Part shown: one piece after another, positions 7,888-15,308 of the stretch
Layout of the letters: every line of letters starts with the position of its first letter
Numbering within the stretch: position 1 is the first letter of the stretch
DNA from: DASRTE01 sp035656095
GTDB taxonomy: Bacteria > Actinomycetota > Actinomycetes > Jiangellales > Jiangellaceae
Reading direction: 5' to 3'
Assembly (NCBI GenBank): GCA_035656095.1
Contig: DASRTE010000146.1
Coordinates: 1-23,851, forward strand
Length of the DNA: 23,851 bases
Program-made: the position numbers and the translations under genes
The notes under the pieces: model-generated
The model's input: the letters and a program-made list of their open reading frames with translations, nothing else
Database searches by the model: none
What the model was told of the DNA's origin: nothing

Positions 7888-9383
7888 GCCGGCCGGTCGT
7901 CACAGCGCTGTGGGTGCCGGTGGGTGTCGCCGTCGTACTGGGTGTCGCCGCATTCGTCGGGCCGCCCGAGTCCGTCGTGCGCGAACGCCCCGGCCAGGAC
8001 GAGCCGGTCGTCCGGTCCACTCTGGTCTGCCCGTACGTGGGCGGCGAGGCCCGAGCGTCGTCCCACATCGGCGTGCTACCCATGGGCGGCGCGGCCGGCG
8101 AGCCGGCCGGCGGCGAGCCGGAGCCGGTCGTCGTCGAGGGCCTGACCGGCGCCGACCAGGCGCCGGAGCCGCTGTTCTCGGCCGAGGTCGCCGGTGCCGT
8201 GACGTTCGAGGCGGTCGAGACCGACGACGCCGTCGGCTACGCCGTACGGGCCGTCGGCGCGCTGGCGCCCGGTCTTGCAGCCGAGCAGTCGATGCTCGCG
8301 CAGGGGCCGGACCTCCGGGGCCTGGTGACCGGGCGGTGTGCCGGTCCGGCCCGCGAGCACTGGTTCGTCGGTGGTTCGGGCACGGTCGGCCGCCGTGGCA
8401 GGCTGGTGCTGTCCAACCCGACGTCGGTTCCGGCGGTGGTCGACGTATCGGTGTGGAACGAGTCGGGCCCGGTCGATGCACCGGCGACCGAGGACATCGC
8501 CGTGCCGGCGCTCGGCCAGCAGGTCCTGTTGCTCGACGCGCTCGACCCCGGGGCCGAGCGGGTCAGTGTGCGGGTCAGCGCGTCTCAGGGCCGGGTGGCC
8601 GCCGCCCTGGAGGTCCGCGAGACTGACGAGCTGGATCCGCAGGGCGTCACCTTCGTCCCGGCCGCGGCGGAACCATCCACCGACGTCGTCGTCCCCGGCG
8701 TCCCCGCGCACGGCGAGCGGACGTTGCAGATCCTGGCCCCCGGCGACACGGATGCCATCGTCTCGCTGCGGCTGCTCGGACCGGAGGGTCCGTTCAGCCC
8801 GGTCGACCAGGACGTCGTCACGGTGAGCGCCGGCACGGTCATGGAGGTCCCGATCACCGACGCCGCCGGGGATGCACCGGTGTCGGTGGCGCTCGAGAGC
8901 GATGTCCCGGTGACGGCGGCCGTGCGGGTCGTCGACGCTCCGTCGGACCAACTGCCGGAGATCGCCTACACAGCGGCCACGGAACCGCTCGCCGGGCCCG
9001 CGCCCGCGCTGCTGGGCCAGGCCGGCTCGGAGCTTGCCACCCGGCTGTTGGTCGGCGTCGTCGGCGACCTCCCGGCGCGCGTCCAGGTCTGGATCCTCGC
9101 TGCGGACGGAACGGCCGGTGAGAAGCAGACGATCGACGTCGCCGGCGGCAGTACCGTGCCGGTCGAGGTCGAGGCCCTCGGCGACGACCACTGGCTCACC
9201 GTCGTGGTGGAGCCGGCGGACCCGGGGACCGTCGTCGTCACCCGCGAGATCGTCGGCAGCGACGACGACGGAGCTCTGCTGGACCTGTTGCCCGTCGTCG
9301 CCCCCGCCGTCACCGTCCAGGTACCCGAGGTCGCGGGTGAGCTGCCGACCGGGTTGGCTCCTGCCGGACCGATCACCCGCTGA
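7884..9383 (+). CDS. DUF5719-family secreted or membrane-anchored protein
   Basis: The protein has 499 residues. The GTG start at 7884 overlaps the glycosyltransferase stop (GTGA, 7884-7887) and follows GGTGGTGA, so the two are translationally coupled. Residues 7-24 form a single hydrophobic helix after a short N-terminus; the rest is soluble, rich in Val, Ala, Asp and Pro, and would lie outside the membrane. I see no catalytic motif; the repeated short beta-type stretches suggest stacked beta domains. I assign DUF5719 from its size, composition and position directly after the large GT2 gene near whiB, as in Streptomyces. Its function is not known; coupling suggests that it assists the glycosyltransferase outside the membrane. 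Confidence 0.75.
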   Translation: MSRPVVTALWVPVGVAVVLGVAAFVGPPESVVRERPGQDEPVVRSTLVCPYVGGEARASSHIGVLPMGGAAGEPAGGEPEPVVVEGLTGADQAPEPLFSAEVAGAVTFEAVETDDAVGYAVRAVGALAPGLAAEQSMLAQGPDLRGLVTGRCAGPAREHWFVGGSGTVGRRGRLVLSNPTSVPAVVDVSVWNESGPVDAPATEDIAVPALGQQVLLLDALDPGAERVSVRVSASQGRVAAALEVRETDELDPQGVTFVPAAAEPSTDVVVPGVPAHGERTLQILAPGDTDAIVSLRLLGPEGPFSPVDQDVVTVSAGTVMEVPITDAAGDAPVSVALESDVPVTAAVRVVDAPSDQLPEIAYTAATEPLAGPAPALLGQAGSELATRLLVGVVGDLPARVQVWILAADGTAGEKQTIDVAGGSTVPVEVEALGDDHWLTVVVEPADPGTVVVTREIVGSDDDGALLDLLPVVAPAVTVQVPEVAGELPTGLAPAGPITR

Positions 9384-9389
9384 CGTGGC

Positions 9390-9845
9390 TCAGTCGTCAG
9401 GGGACGAACCGTACGACGGGTCGATCTCGTCCGGCTCCATTCCCAGTAGCTCGGCGACCTGCTCGGCGACGACGTCGCCCACCAGGAGGCGCAGTTGCCT
9501 GGGGGCAGGAGCACGGGTCTCGACCGGCCGGCGGTAGACGACGATCCTGGCCGGCAACGCGCCGGCAGCGGCAAACGTCCGGGCCAGCGGTACCCAGTCC
9601 CGGTCCCAGTCGTCGAGCAGGGGAACGTCCTCGACGGCGAACTCGACCGCGGCGAGCTGCAGGCGCCAGCGCCGATGCAGGCGGTCGACGGTCTCGACGA
9701 CCAGCTCGTCGAACCGTTCGGCCCGACTGCGTGCCAGCGGGGAATCGGCCGGTGCCAACGGCCCGCGCGCACCCCGGCCGTGCCGGTCGCGCCGCATCGT
9801 GGGAACAGCATCCGGGTCCCGCGGCCGGTTCGGTCGTCGGCTCAC
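9390..9845 (-). CDS. Metallopeptidase-family (zincin_1-like) protein with degenerate HExxH
   Basis: The protein has 151 residues. It matches the small actinobacterial metallopeptidase-like family (Rv3259-type) by RAERFDELVVETVD, AAVEFAVEDVP, ARIVVYRRPVE and the C-terminal VAEQVAELLGMEPDEID. In true members the last block carries HExxH; here the residues are A127-E128-Q-V-A131, so both zinc-binding histidines are missing and only Glu128 remains. Catalysis by the usual mechanism is therefore unlikely. The first 40 residues are basic and low-complexity. The GTG start at 9845 has TAGCGT 7 nt upstream and no Shine-Dalgarno sequence, suggesting a leaderless mRNA. It converges on the DUF5719 gene with a 6-bp gap. 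Confidence 0.82.
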   Translation of the reverse strand: MSRRPNRPRDPDAVPTMRRDRHGRGARGPLAPADSPLARSRAERFDELVVETVDRLHRRWRLQLAAVEFAVEDVPLLDDWDRDWVPLARTFAAAGALPARIVVYRRPVETRAPAPRQLRLLVGDVVAEQVAELLGMEPDEIDPSYGSSPDD

Positions 9846-9852
9846 GTCGGCG

Positions 9853-9858
9853 ACGCTA
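9853..9858 (-). promoter_or_regulatory. -10 box (TAGCGT) of the metallopeptidase-family gene
   Basis: TAGCGT on the minus strand, 7 nt before GTG 9845, is the same hexamer and nearly the same spacing as at fbiA. It is consistent with leaderless transcription. Confidence 0.5.
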
Positions 9859-9891
9859 CACGCCCCTGCTCCACGACCGTGTCAGCACGGC

Positions 9892-9958
9892 TGTGAAGAT
9901 CGCCGTGCAGCTGAGGCACGCTTGTCGACCCGCCGGAGGCTTCACGACGATCTTCACA
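9892..9958. repeat. Palindrome C (16-bp arms, 35-nt spacer), no DUF559 gene nearby
   Basis: TGTGAAGATCGCCGTG at 9892-9907 pairs with 9943-9958, whose reverse complement is TGTGAAGATCGTCGTG: 15 of 16 positions match. It lies in the 216-bp gap between the divergent starts at 9845 and 10062, outside both proposed -10 boxes. A terminator is unlikely between divergent genes. It may be a regulator site or a solo REP-like element; no protein-coding signal was seen in the rest of the gap. Confidence 0.8.
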
Positions 9959-10048
9959 AATGCTGGCGTGGTGGCCGGCACGCCTGGGCGCAATGGATGG
10001 CGGTCACCCGAGCTGGCGTGCCGGACCGGAGGCCGGCCCGACCCGCGC

Positions 10049-10054
10049 TAACGT
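10049..10054 (+). promoter_or_regulatory. -10 box (TAACGT) of the DUF3499 gene
   Basis: TAACGT fits TANNNT and ends 7 nt before GTG 10062, with no Shine-Dalgarno sequence between; probable leaderless start. It helps fix the start of the gene, as reading on upstream to 9960 gives residues with no family likeness. Confidence 0.5.
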
Positions 10055-10061
10055 TCGGCTC

Positions 10062-10415
10062 GTGAGCCCCGCCCGTCGACGCTGTTCTCGGTCGGCCTGC
10101 GGCCGTCCCGCGGTGGCAACCCTCACCTACGTCTATGCCGACTCCACGGCCGTGCTCGGACCATTGGCCACCTACGCCGAGCCGCACTGCTACGACCTGT
10201 GTGTCGAACACTCCGAACGGCTCGTCGCACCGCGAGGCTGGGAGGTGATCAGGCTCGCTCCCGATCCGGCGAGCCTCGGGCCGAGCAGCGACGACCTGCT
10301 CGCGCTGGCCGATGCCGTGCGCGAGGCCGCCCGCCCGCAGGCGGCCGCGCCCGCGCGGGTCGGCGAGGTCGGACGGCGTGGCCACCTGCGCGTGCTGCGC
10401 AACCCCGACGCCTAG
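10062..10415 (+). CDS. DUF3499 family protein (small Cys-rich actinobacterial protein)
   Basis: The protein has 117 residues. The core is very conserved in actinobacteria: RRCSRSACGRPAVATLTYVY followed by ADSTAVLGPLATYAEPH, then YDLCVEHSERL and APRGWEVIRL. Cys8, Cys13, Cys47 and His50 look like a small zinc-ribbon site; Cys43 is an extra cysteine in between. The C-terminal 40 residues are a less conserved helical, Ala/Arg-rich tail. GTG 10062 was chosen because conservation begins there and a TAACGT box sits 7 nt upstream. It lies 22 bp before the phosphomannomutase start, as in Streptomyces and mycobacteria (Rv3258c beside Rv3257c). The molecular function is unknown. Confidence 0.9.
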   Translation: MSPARRRCSRSACGRPAVATLTYVYADSTAVLGPLATYAEPHCYDLCVEHSERLVAPRGWEVIRLAPDPASLGPSSDDLLALADAVREAARPQAAAPARVGEVGRRGHLRVLRNPDA

Positions 10416-10425
10416 GACCGGTCGG

Positions 10426-10431
10426 TAGGGT
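10426..10431 (+). promoter_or_regulatory. -10 box (TAGGGT) of the phosphomannomutase gene
   Basis: TAGGGT ends 6 nt before GTG 10438 and overlaps none of the DUF3499 coding sequence. With no Shine-Dalgarno sequence before the GTG, a leaderless transcript is likely. The 22-bp gap would still allow read-through from DUF3499. Confidence 0.5.
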
Positions 10432-10437
10432 CGAACC

Positions 10438-11802
10438 GTGCGGGACCTCGCTGGCATCGTCAAGGCGTACGACATCCGGGGCATCGTGCCCGATGAGCTC
10501 GACGAGAGCGTCGCCCGGGCGGTGGGTGGAGCGGCCGTCGAGGTGCTCGACGTGCTGAACGGTCCCGGCGCGGTCGTCGTGGGCCACGACATGCGCCCGT
10601 CGTCGGAACCGCTCGCCCACGCCTTCGCCGAGGGCGTCACGGCGCGGGGAGCCGACGTCGTCCACATCGGCCTCGCGTCGACCGACCAGCTCTACTTCGC
10701 CAGCGGCCACCTCGGCATGCCCGGCGCGATGTTCACCGCCAGCCACAATCCGGCCCAGTACAACGGCATCAAGCTCTGCCGGGCGGGAGCGGCGCCGGTC
10801 GGACAGGACACGGGCCTGGCCGAGATCCGCCGGCTGGCCGAGGCCGACTCGTTCCCCGTCGCGGCGCAGGCCGGCGCCGTCGAGCAGCGTGACGTGCTCG
10901 GCGACTACGCCGCGTTCCTCCGCGGGCTGGTGGACCTGTCCGGCACCCGGCCACTCACGGTGGTCGTCGATGCGGCGAACGGCATGGCCGGCCACACCGT
11001 GCCCTCGGTCCTCGACGTCGACGGTCTGACCGTCGTGCCGATGTACTTCGAGCTCGACGGTTCGTTCCCCAACCACGAAGCCAACCCGATCAACCCCGAC
11101 AACCTGCGTGACCTGCAGTCCGCCGTCGTCGAGCGCGGCGCCGACCTCGGTCTGGCCTTCGACGGAGACGCCGACCGGTGCTTCGTCGTCGACGAGCGGG
11201 GCGAACCGGTCTCGCCGTCGACACTCACGGCGCTGATCGCCGTCCGTGAACTGGACCGCGTGCCCGGTGCTCTCGTCGTCCACAACCTGATCACCTCGCG
11301 GTCCGTCGCCGAGATCGTCCGCGAGCACGGCGGGCAGCCTGTGCGGACGCGGGTCGGGCACTCGTTCATCAAGCAGACCATGGCCGAGACCGGCGCCGTC
11401 TTCGGCGGTGAGCACTCCGGCCACTTCTACTTCCGCGATTTCTGGCGCGCCGACTCGGGCATGCTCGCCGCGCTGCACACGCTGGCGGCACTGGGCGGCG
11501 AACCCGCGGGCACGTCCCTGTCGTCGATGCTTGCTCCGTACGAGCGGTACGCGTCCTCCGGTGAGATCAACACGACCGTCGCCGACCAGGCGACGACGAT
11601 GGCGGCGGTCGAGGACGCATTCGCCGGGCGGTCCGGAGTCACCCTCGACCACCTGGACGGGTTGACGGTCGATCATCGTGACTGGTGGTTCAACCTCCGC
11701 GCATCCAACACCGAACCTCTGCTCCGGCTCAACGCCGAGGCCTCCGACCGGGCCACCATGGAGACGGTCCGCGACGAGGTGCTCGGAATCGTGGCCGGCT
11801 GA
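10438..11802 (+). CDS. manB: Phosphomannomutase / phosphoglucomutase
   Basis: The protein has 454 residues, usual for bacterial alpha-D-phosphohexomutases. It interconverts mannose-6-phosphate and mannose-1-phosphate (possibly also glucose phosphates), the step before GDP-mannose. All four family motifs are intact: catalytic Ser102 in TASHNP, Mg-binding DGDADR at 242-247, sugar-binding GGEHSGH at 323-329, and the phosphate-binding RASNTEPLLRLNAE starting near residue 421. GTG 10438 gives the typical N-terminus IVKAYDIRGIVPDE. The gene begins a tight rightward run with the Trm112-like and SIS genes (21-bp and 5-bp gaps), so co-transcription is likely. Mannosyl donors would feed envelope glycans, perhaps through the large glycosyltransferase upstream. 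Confidence 0.95.
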   Translation: MRDLAGIVKAYDIRGIVPDELDESVARAVGGAAVEVLDVLNGPGAVVVGHDMRPSSEPLAHAFAEGVTARGADVVHIGLASTDQLYFASGHLGMPGAMFTASHNPAQYNGIKLCRAGAAPVGQDTGLAEIRRLAEADSFPVAAQAGAVEQRDVLGDYAAFLRGLVDLSGTRPLTVVVDAANGMAGHTVPSVLDVDGLTVVPMYFELDGSFPNHEANPINPDNLRDLQSAVVERGADLGLAFDGDADRCFVVDERGEPVSPSTLTALIAVRELDRVPGALVVHNLITSRSVAEIVREHGGQPVRTRVGHSFIKQTMAETGAVFGGEHSGHFYFRDFWRADSGMLAALHTLAALGGEPAGTSLSSMLAPYERYASSGEINTTVADQATTMAAVEDAFAGRSGVTLDHLDGLTVDHRDWWFNLRASNTEPLLRLNAEASDRATMETVRDEVLGIVAG

Positions 11803-11823
11803 CCACGCGAAACGGGAGTCCCG

Positions 11824-11991
11824 ATGAATCTCGATCCAGCGCTGCTGGAGATCCTGGCCTGCCCGGCCTGCCACGCTCGGCTCCGGGTCGACGACGCAGC
11901 CGACGAGCTCGTCTGTACGGGGTGCCGGCTGGCCTACCCGGTCCGCGACGACATCCCGGTTCTGCTCGTCGACGAAGCGCGCCAGGGCTGA
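11824..11991 (+). CDS. Trm112-like zinc-ribbon protein
   Basis: A 55-residue protein. It starts at ATG 11824 after GGGAG at 11814-11818 with a 5-nt gap, an ideal ribosome-binding site. The sequence MNLDPALLEILACPACHARL, then LVCTGCRLAYPVRDDIPVLL, is the classic Trm112/YcaR pattern: CPxC at 13-16 and CxxC at 31-34 would bind one zinc. Trm112 proteins activate methyltransferases in eukaryotes and archaea; the bacterial role is less clear. It is encoded between the phosphomannomutase and SIS genes, a conserved actinobacterial arrangement, and probably belongs to the same transcript. Confidence 0.92.
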   Translation: MNLDPALLEILACPACHARLRVDDAADELVCTGCRLAYPVRDDIPVLLVDEARQG

Positions 11992-11996
11992 GCCGG

Positions 11997-13013
11997 GTGT
12001 TCCTCGACGCGGCTCTCGACGACCCGGCCGCCCTGGAGACGATCGACCCGGTCCTGCGGGAGCTGGCGGGCTGGGGTGCGGAGGTGCGTCGTGCCGACGC
12101 CGCGGCGGCCGACGCGCTCTCGCGGCTGGGTGAGGACGACCGGCCGCGGGCGGTGATCGCGGGCGGCGCGGACGGTCGGTTGTTCCGGGCCGTTCTCGAG
12201 CCGGTGTGCCCGGTGCCCTTCGTCGCCTGGCCGCACCCCGGGCTGCCCGGTTGGGCAGGGCCGCTCGACCTGGTCGTGATGATGTCGGTCGACGGTGCGG
12301 ACGAGGACGCCGTCATGCTCGTGGCCGAGGCCGTGCGGCGTGGCTGCTCGTTGGTCGTCGCCGGTTCGCCCGACTCTCCGGTGGCCGTCGCGGCCGCGAG
12401 CCGTAGCACGACGCTGCTGCCGGCGGCGACCGGCGACGCGACGGCGCTGGCGGTCCCGGTGCTGCGGGCCCTCCACCTGCTGGGTCTCGGCCCGGAGGTG
12501 GAGGCTGAGCCGGTCGCAGCCGCCCTGGACGACGTGGCGATGCGGTGCGCCGCGTCGAACCCCGTGGACTCCAACCCCGCCAAGGAGATCGCTCTCGCGC
12601 TGGCCGACGACGTGCCCGTCGTCTGGGGCGGTTCTGTCCTCGCCGCCCGCGCGGCCCGGCGGGTGGCCGAGGCGTTGCGGGCGGCCTGCGGGCGTCCGGC
12701 GATCGCCGGGGGCGACGGGCAACTGGTGCCGCTGCTGGAACGAGCGCCCGAAGCCGACGTGTTCGCCGACCCGTTCGAGGAAGGGCTGCCGGTGGCCCGC
12801 CCTTCGCTGCTCGTCCTCGACGACGGTGCCGATTCGCCGAGCATCCGCCTGGAACGGGACCGGGTCGTGGGCGCGGCCGAGCGCAGCGCCGTCCGCGTGC
12901 ACGAGGTGCGGGCGGCTGAGGGCCCTGACGTCGGCCGCTTCGCGGCCCTGCTGTCCACCGGCCGGTTCGCCGCGGCCTACCTGGCGCTGGGCCTCGGCCG
13001 TCCGGCCGCCTGA
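11997..13013 (+). CDS. SIS-fold phosphoglucose/phosphomannose isomerase-like protein (TobH-type)
   Basis: The protein has 338 residues from GTG 11997, which lies 5 nt after the Trm112-like stop. Two Rossmann-like halves are visible: DRPRAVIAGGADGRLFRAV with the following WPHPGLPGWAGPLDLVVMMS, and CAASNPVDSNPAKEIALAL with DVPVVWGGSVLAARAARR. ASNPVDSNPAKEIAL is the block shared with bifunctional phosphoglucose/phosphomannose isomerases and with the mycobacterial protein Rv3256c. The position between phosphomannomutase and manA suggests a role in mannose-phosphate supply, but the activity is not proven for this subgroup and the catalytic residues are not certain from sequence alone. The GTG has only a weak ribosome-binding site, so translation is probably coupled to the upstream gene. 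Confidence 0.8.
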   Translation: MFLDAALDDPAALETIDPVLRELAGWGAEVRRADAAAADALSRLGEDDRPRAVIAGGADGRLFRAVLEPVCPVPFVAWPHPGLPGWAGPLDLVVMMSVDGADEDAVMLVAEAVRRGCSLVVAGSPDSPVAVAAASRSTTLLPAATGDATALAVPVLRALHLLGLGPEVEAEPVAAALDDVAMRCAASNPVDSNPAKEIALALADDVPVVWGGSVLAARAARRVAEALRAACGRPAIAGGDGQLVPLLERAPEADVFADPFEEGLPVARPSLLVLDDGADSPSIRLERDRVVGAAERSAVRVHEVRAAEGPDVGRFAALLSTGRFAAAYLALGLGRPAA

Positions 13014-13047
13014 GCGCCGCGCGGCCCACCCGCCGAGCCGGCGACGC

Positions 13048-13053
13048 TAGGGT
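13048..13053 (+). promoter_or_regulatory. -10 box (TAGGGT) of the O-methyltransferase gene
   Basis: TAGGGT ends 6 nt before GTG 13060; the following bases TCGACC-GTG closely resemble the CGAACC-GTG arrangement at 10432-10440. Probable leaderless start, separate from the manB transcript. Confidence 0.5.
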
Positions 13054-13059
13054 TCGACC

Positions 13060-13710
13060 GTGAGCCGATGGATGGACGATGCTGTCGAGGCCTATCTGTC
13101 CGACCTGGCGGCGACCGAGCACGACGACCCCGTCCTGGTCGAGATGGAGGCCAGGGCCGAGGAGCACGGCTTCCCCATCATCGGTCGGGCCACGGGTCGC
13201 TACGTCGAGGTGGCGGCTCGGTCGATCGGCGCGCGGCGGGTGATGGAGCTCGGATCCGGATACGGCTACTCGGCGTACTGGTTCGCCCGTGCCGTGGGGC
13301 CGGACGGCGAGGTGGTCTGCACCGACGGAGACCCGCGCAACGCCGACCTCGCCGAGGGCTACCTGCGCACCGCGGGCGTCTGGGACCGCGTCCGCTACCG
13401 GGTGGGCGACGCGCTCACCGGTTTCGGTGCCGAGCCGGGCGATTTCGACGTCGTCTACTGCGACGTGGACAAGGACGGTTACCCGGCGTGCTGGCGCGCA
13501 GCCCGCGACCGCATCCGCGTCGGCGGCCTGTGGATCTGCGACAACGTCATCTGGAGCGGGCACGTGGCGACCGACACCGACCGCGAAGGTCTGCCGGGGT
13601 GGACGGCCGCCATCCGTGAGCACAACCAGTTGGTCGCCGAGGACGACCGGTACGTCGGCAGCATCGTGCCGATCCGCGACGGTGTCATGGTGGCGCTGCG
13701 CATCAGGTGA
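13060..13710 (+). CDS. SAM-dependent O-methyltransferase, family 3 (COMT-like)
   Basis: The protein has 216 residues, typical of metal-dependent class I O-methyltransferases. The SAM-binding motif is MELGSGYGYSA (ELGSGYGY at 63-70). The metal site matches the family: Asp135 in DVVYCDVDKDGY and Asp161-Asn162 in WICDNVIWSG. The natural substrate, usually a catechol or similar phenol, cannot be read from sequence. The GTG at 13060 is favoured by the TAGGGT box 6 nt before it; an in-frame ATG four codons later is possible. The gene is not part of the usual manB-manA block as I know it and so is likely an accessory insertion together with the opposing ArsR operon. Its 3' end overlaps the DUF998 gene by 8 bp. 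Confidence 0.88.
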   Translation: MSRWMDDAVEAYLSDLAATEHDDPVLVEMEARAEEHGFPIIGRATGRYVEVAARSIGARRVMELGSGYGYSAYWFARAVGPDGEVVCTDGDPRNADLAEGYLRTAGVWDRVRYRVGDALTGFGAEPGDFDVVYCDVDKDGYPACWRAARDRIRVGGLWICDNVIWSGHVATDTDREGLPGWTAAIREHNQLVAEDDRYVGSIVPIRDGVMVALRIR

Positions 13711-14419
13711 TCGTCGCGGACCGAGGGGCTCGGCCCGCGTCGGGAAGCTCGGTCAGCAGCCGTGCCGCCATCGCCGAGACCCAGACCAGGCCCAGCGCCA
13801 CCGCGACACCCAGCACTACGTAGAACCAGTCGTGGCCGAGGAACGCGTCGGGTACGAGGCTCGCCACGCCGGTGGCCACGCAGTACGCCGCCCATCCCCG
13901 TTGCCCGAGGCCCGCGAACCGGCGCGCGAACACGAAACACGCCACGAGCAGGGATAGGGAGGCCAGCACCGGCGCGGCGGAGTGCAGGATGCCGTGCCAG
14001 CTGAGCTGGTCGGGGGTGCCCTCAGGCGTCCCCGGGGGAAAGCCGAGAGCGGCATCGGCGACGAAGACGCCGCCCATGAGCAGTCCGGCGCCGTAGACGC
14101 CGATCAGTCGCGGTCCCCAAGTGCCGCCCCGGCCGGGGTACATGACCCACCGCATGCCCACCCCGGACGCGATGAACAGCAGACCGGCGATCACGAAGTT
14201 GGCGATCTGGATCCAGCCCAGGTCCCCGAGGCTCAGCAGGCTGAGCGGGTGACGGCTGGGGTCGAAACCGTCGCGGGTGAGCATCTGAAGAACGCCCACG
14301 ACGATGAACAGCGGACCGGCCACGACACCGCAGGCCAGCAACGCTCTGGTCTCCGTACGCCGGGTCGCCGCGGCCGCCCCGGCCGGTGCAACAGAAGGAA
14401 TGTCAAGTGCACGCGTCAT
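13703..14419 (-). CDS. DUF998 integral membrane protein
   Basis: The protein has 238 residues with six hydrophobic segments, for example CGVVAGPLFIVVGVLQML, IANFVIAGLLFIASGVGM and YVVLGVAVALGLVWVSAM. The loop after the first segment, TRDGFDPSRHPLSLLSLG, is the DUF998 signature. ATG 14419 is preceded by AGAGGA with an 8-nt gap. It is the third gene of a leftward operon after the ArsR and SRPBCC genes, 79 bp after the latter; the gap holds only this ribosome-binding site. Such ArsR/SRPBCC/DUF998 trios are frequent in actinobacteria, but the function is unknown. The 3' end overlaps the opposing O-methyltransferase gene by 8 bp. Confidence 0.87.
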   Translation of the reverse strand: MTRALDIPSVAPAGAAAATRRTETRALLACGVVAGPLFIVVGVLQMLTRDGFDPSRHPLSLLSLGDLGWIQIANFVIAGLLFIASGVGMRWVMYPGRGGTWGPRLIGVYGAGLLMGGVFVADAALGFPPGTPEGTPDQLSWHGILHSAAPVLASLSLLVACFVFARRFAGLGQRGWAAYCVATGVASLVPDAFLGHDWFYVVLGVAVALGLVWVSAMAARLLTELPDAGRAPRSATIT

Positions 14420-14498
14420 TGCCTTGTCCTCTCACTGGTACGAGTCGCGATGGGAGCTGCGGCGGACCCCGCAGGCGCGGGGCCCGCGCCGTGTCGGC

Positions 14499-14984
14499 TC
14501 AGCCCGCGAGCGGCTTGCCGGTCTCGAGCAGCGACTTGAGATCGCTGAGCACCTCGGCCCAGCCGCCGCCGGCGCCCTGGTCCTCGTGCGCGCCGCCGAC
14601 CATGGCCGCCGTCTCGGGTGCACCGTCCAGCTCGTGCGTCACGGTCAAGGAGCTGACACCGTCGGGACGCTCGTTGATCTCGTAGGTCAGCCGGGTGAAG
14701 CCGTCCTCGTTCCACCCCGCGCGCCAGCTCTGGACGAGCTTGCGCGGCGGGTCGACCTCGATGACCTCGCCGTCGACGGCTACCTCCGGCATGCCGGCAG
14801 CCTGCATCTCCTCGTTGGCGATGGACCGGAAGGCGCCGCCGGGACGCAGGTCGAACTCGACCCGCCCGCCGTAGCCATACCTCTCCGTCCACTCGGGCCT
14901 GGTGATGGCGTCCCAGATCACCTGGGCCGTCGCCTTGATGTACACGCGATACACCTGGGTCGTCACGGTCGTCGTGGTGGTCAT
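14499..14984 (-). CDS. SRPBCC (AHSA1/START-like) domain protein
   Basis: The protein has 161 residues and forms one helix-grip fold domain of the AHSA1 type, which binds hydrophobic ligands. Visible landmarks are VYIKATAQVIWDAITRPEWT at 14-33, RVEFDLRPGGAFR, GEVIEVDPPRKLVQSW and the C-terminal helix GGWAEVLSDLKSLLETG. ATG 14984 overlaps the ArsR stop as ATGA (14981-14984) and is preceded by GAGGAGAGG, so translation is coupled. The fixed pairing of ArsR-type regulators with SRPBCC proteins suggests that the SRPBCC ligand and the regulator signal are linked, but no ligand is known here. Confidence 0.9.
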   Translation of the reverse strand: MTTTTTVTTQVYRVYIKATAQVIWDAITRPEWTERYGYGGRVEFDLRPGGAFRSIANEEMQAAGMPEVAVDGEVIEVDPPRKLVQSWRAGWNEDGFTRLTYEINERPDGVSSLTVTHELDGAPETAAMVGGAHEDQGAGGGWAEVLSDLKSLLETGKPLAG

Positions 14985-15301
14985 GACCTCTCCTCGAGTT
15001 CGGTCTTGAGATCGGCGAGCACCGACACCCGGTGCTCGGTGTACTTGTCGATCCACCGGTCGTGGATCAGTCGGATCGGCACCGGGTTCAGGAAGTGGAG
15101 CTTCTCCCGGCCCGACCGTCGTGTGACGACGAGTCCCGCGTCCTCGAGAACCCGAAGGTGCTTCATCACGCCGAAGCGCGTCATCTCCACCTCCGACTCG
15201 AGCTCGGTGAGCGTGCGGCCGTCACGCTCGAAGAGCCGGTCGAGCAGGAACCGACGGGTCGGGTCGGCGAGCGCCTTGAACACATGGTCGTCGTCGATCA
15301 C
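14981..15301 (-). CDS. ArsR-family transcriptional repressor
   Basis: The protein has 106 residues from GTG 15301, starting IDDDHVFKALADPTRRFLLD. The winged helix is clear: LTELESEVEMTRFGVMKHLR is the recognition region, then VLEDAGLVVTRRSGREKLHF is the wing. The metal-binding cysteines of ArsR/SmtB are absent, so it probably senses something other than a metal or acts constitutively. An upstream GTG at 15331 would add ten residues, but it lies inside the operator, and TATTCT 7 nt before 15301 fits a leaderless start, so 15301 is preferred. It is the first gene of the operon with SRPBCC and DUF998 and very probably represses its own promoter. Confidence 0.9.
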   Translation of the reverse strand: MIDDDHVFKALADPTRRFLLDRLFERDGRTLTELESEVEMTRFGVMKHLRVLEDAGLVVTRRSGREKLHFLNPVPIRLIHDRWIDKYTEHRVSVLADLKTELEERS

Positions 15302-15308
15302 ACCGAGG

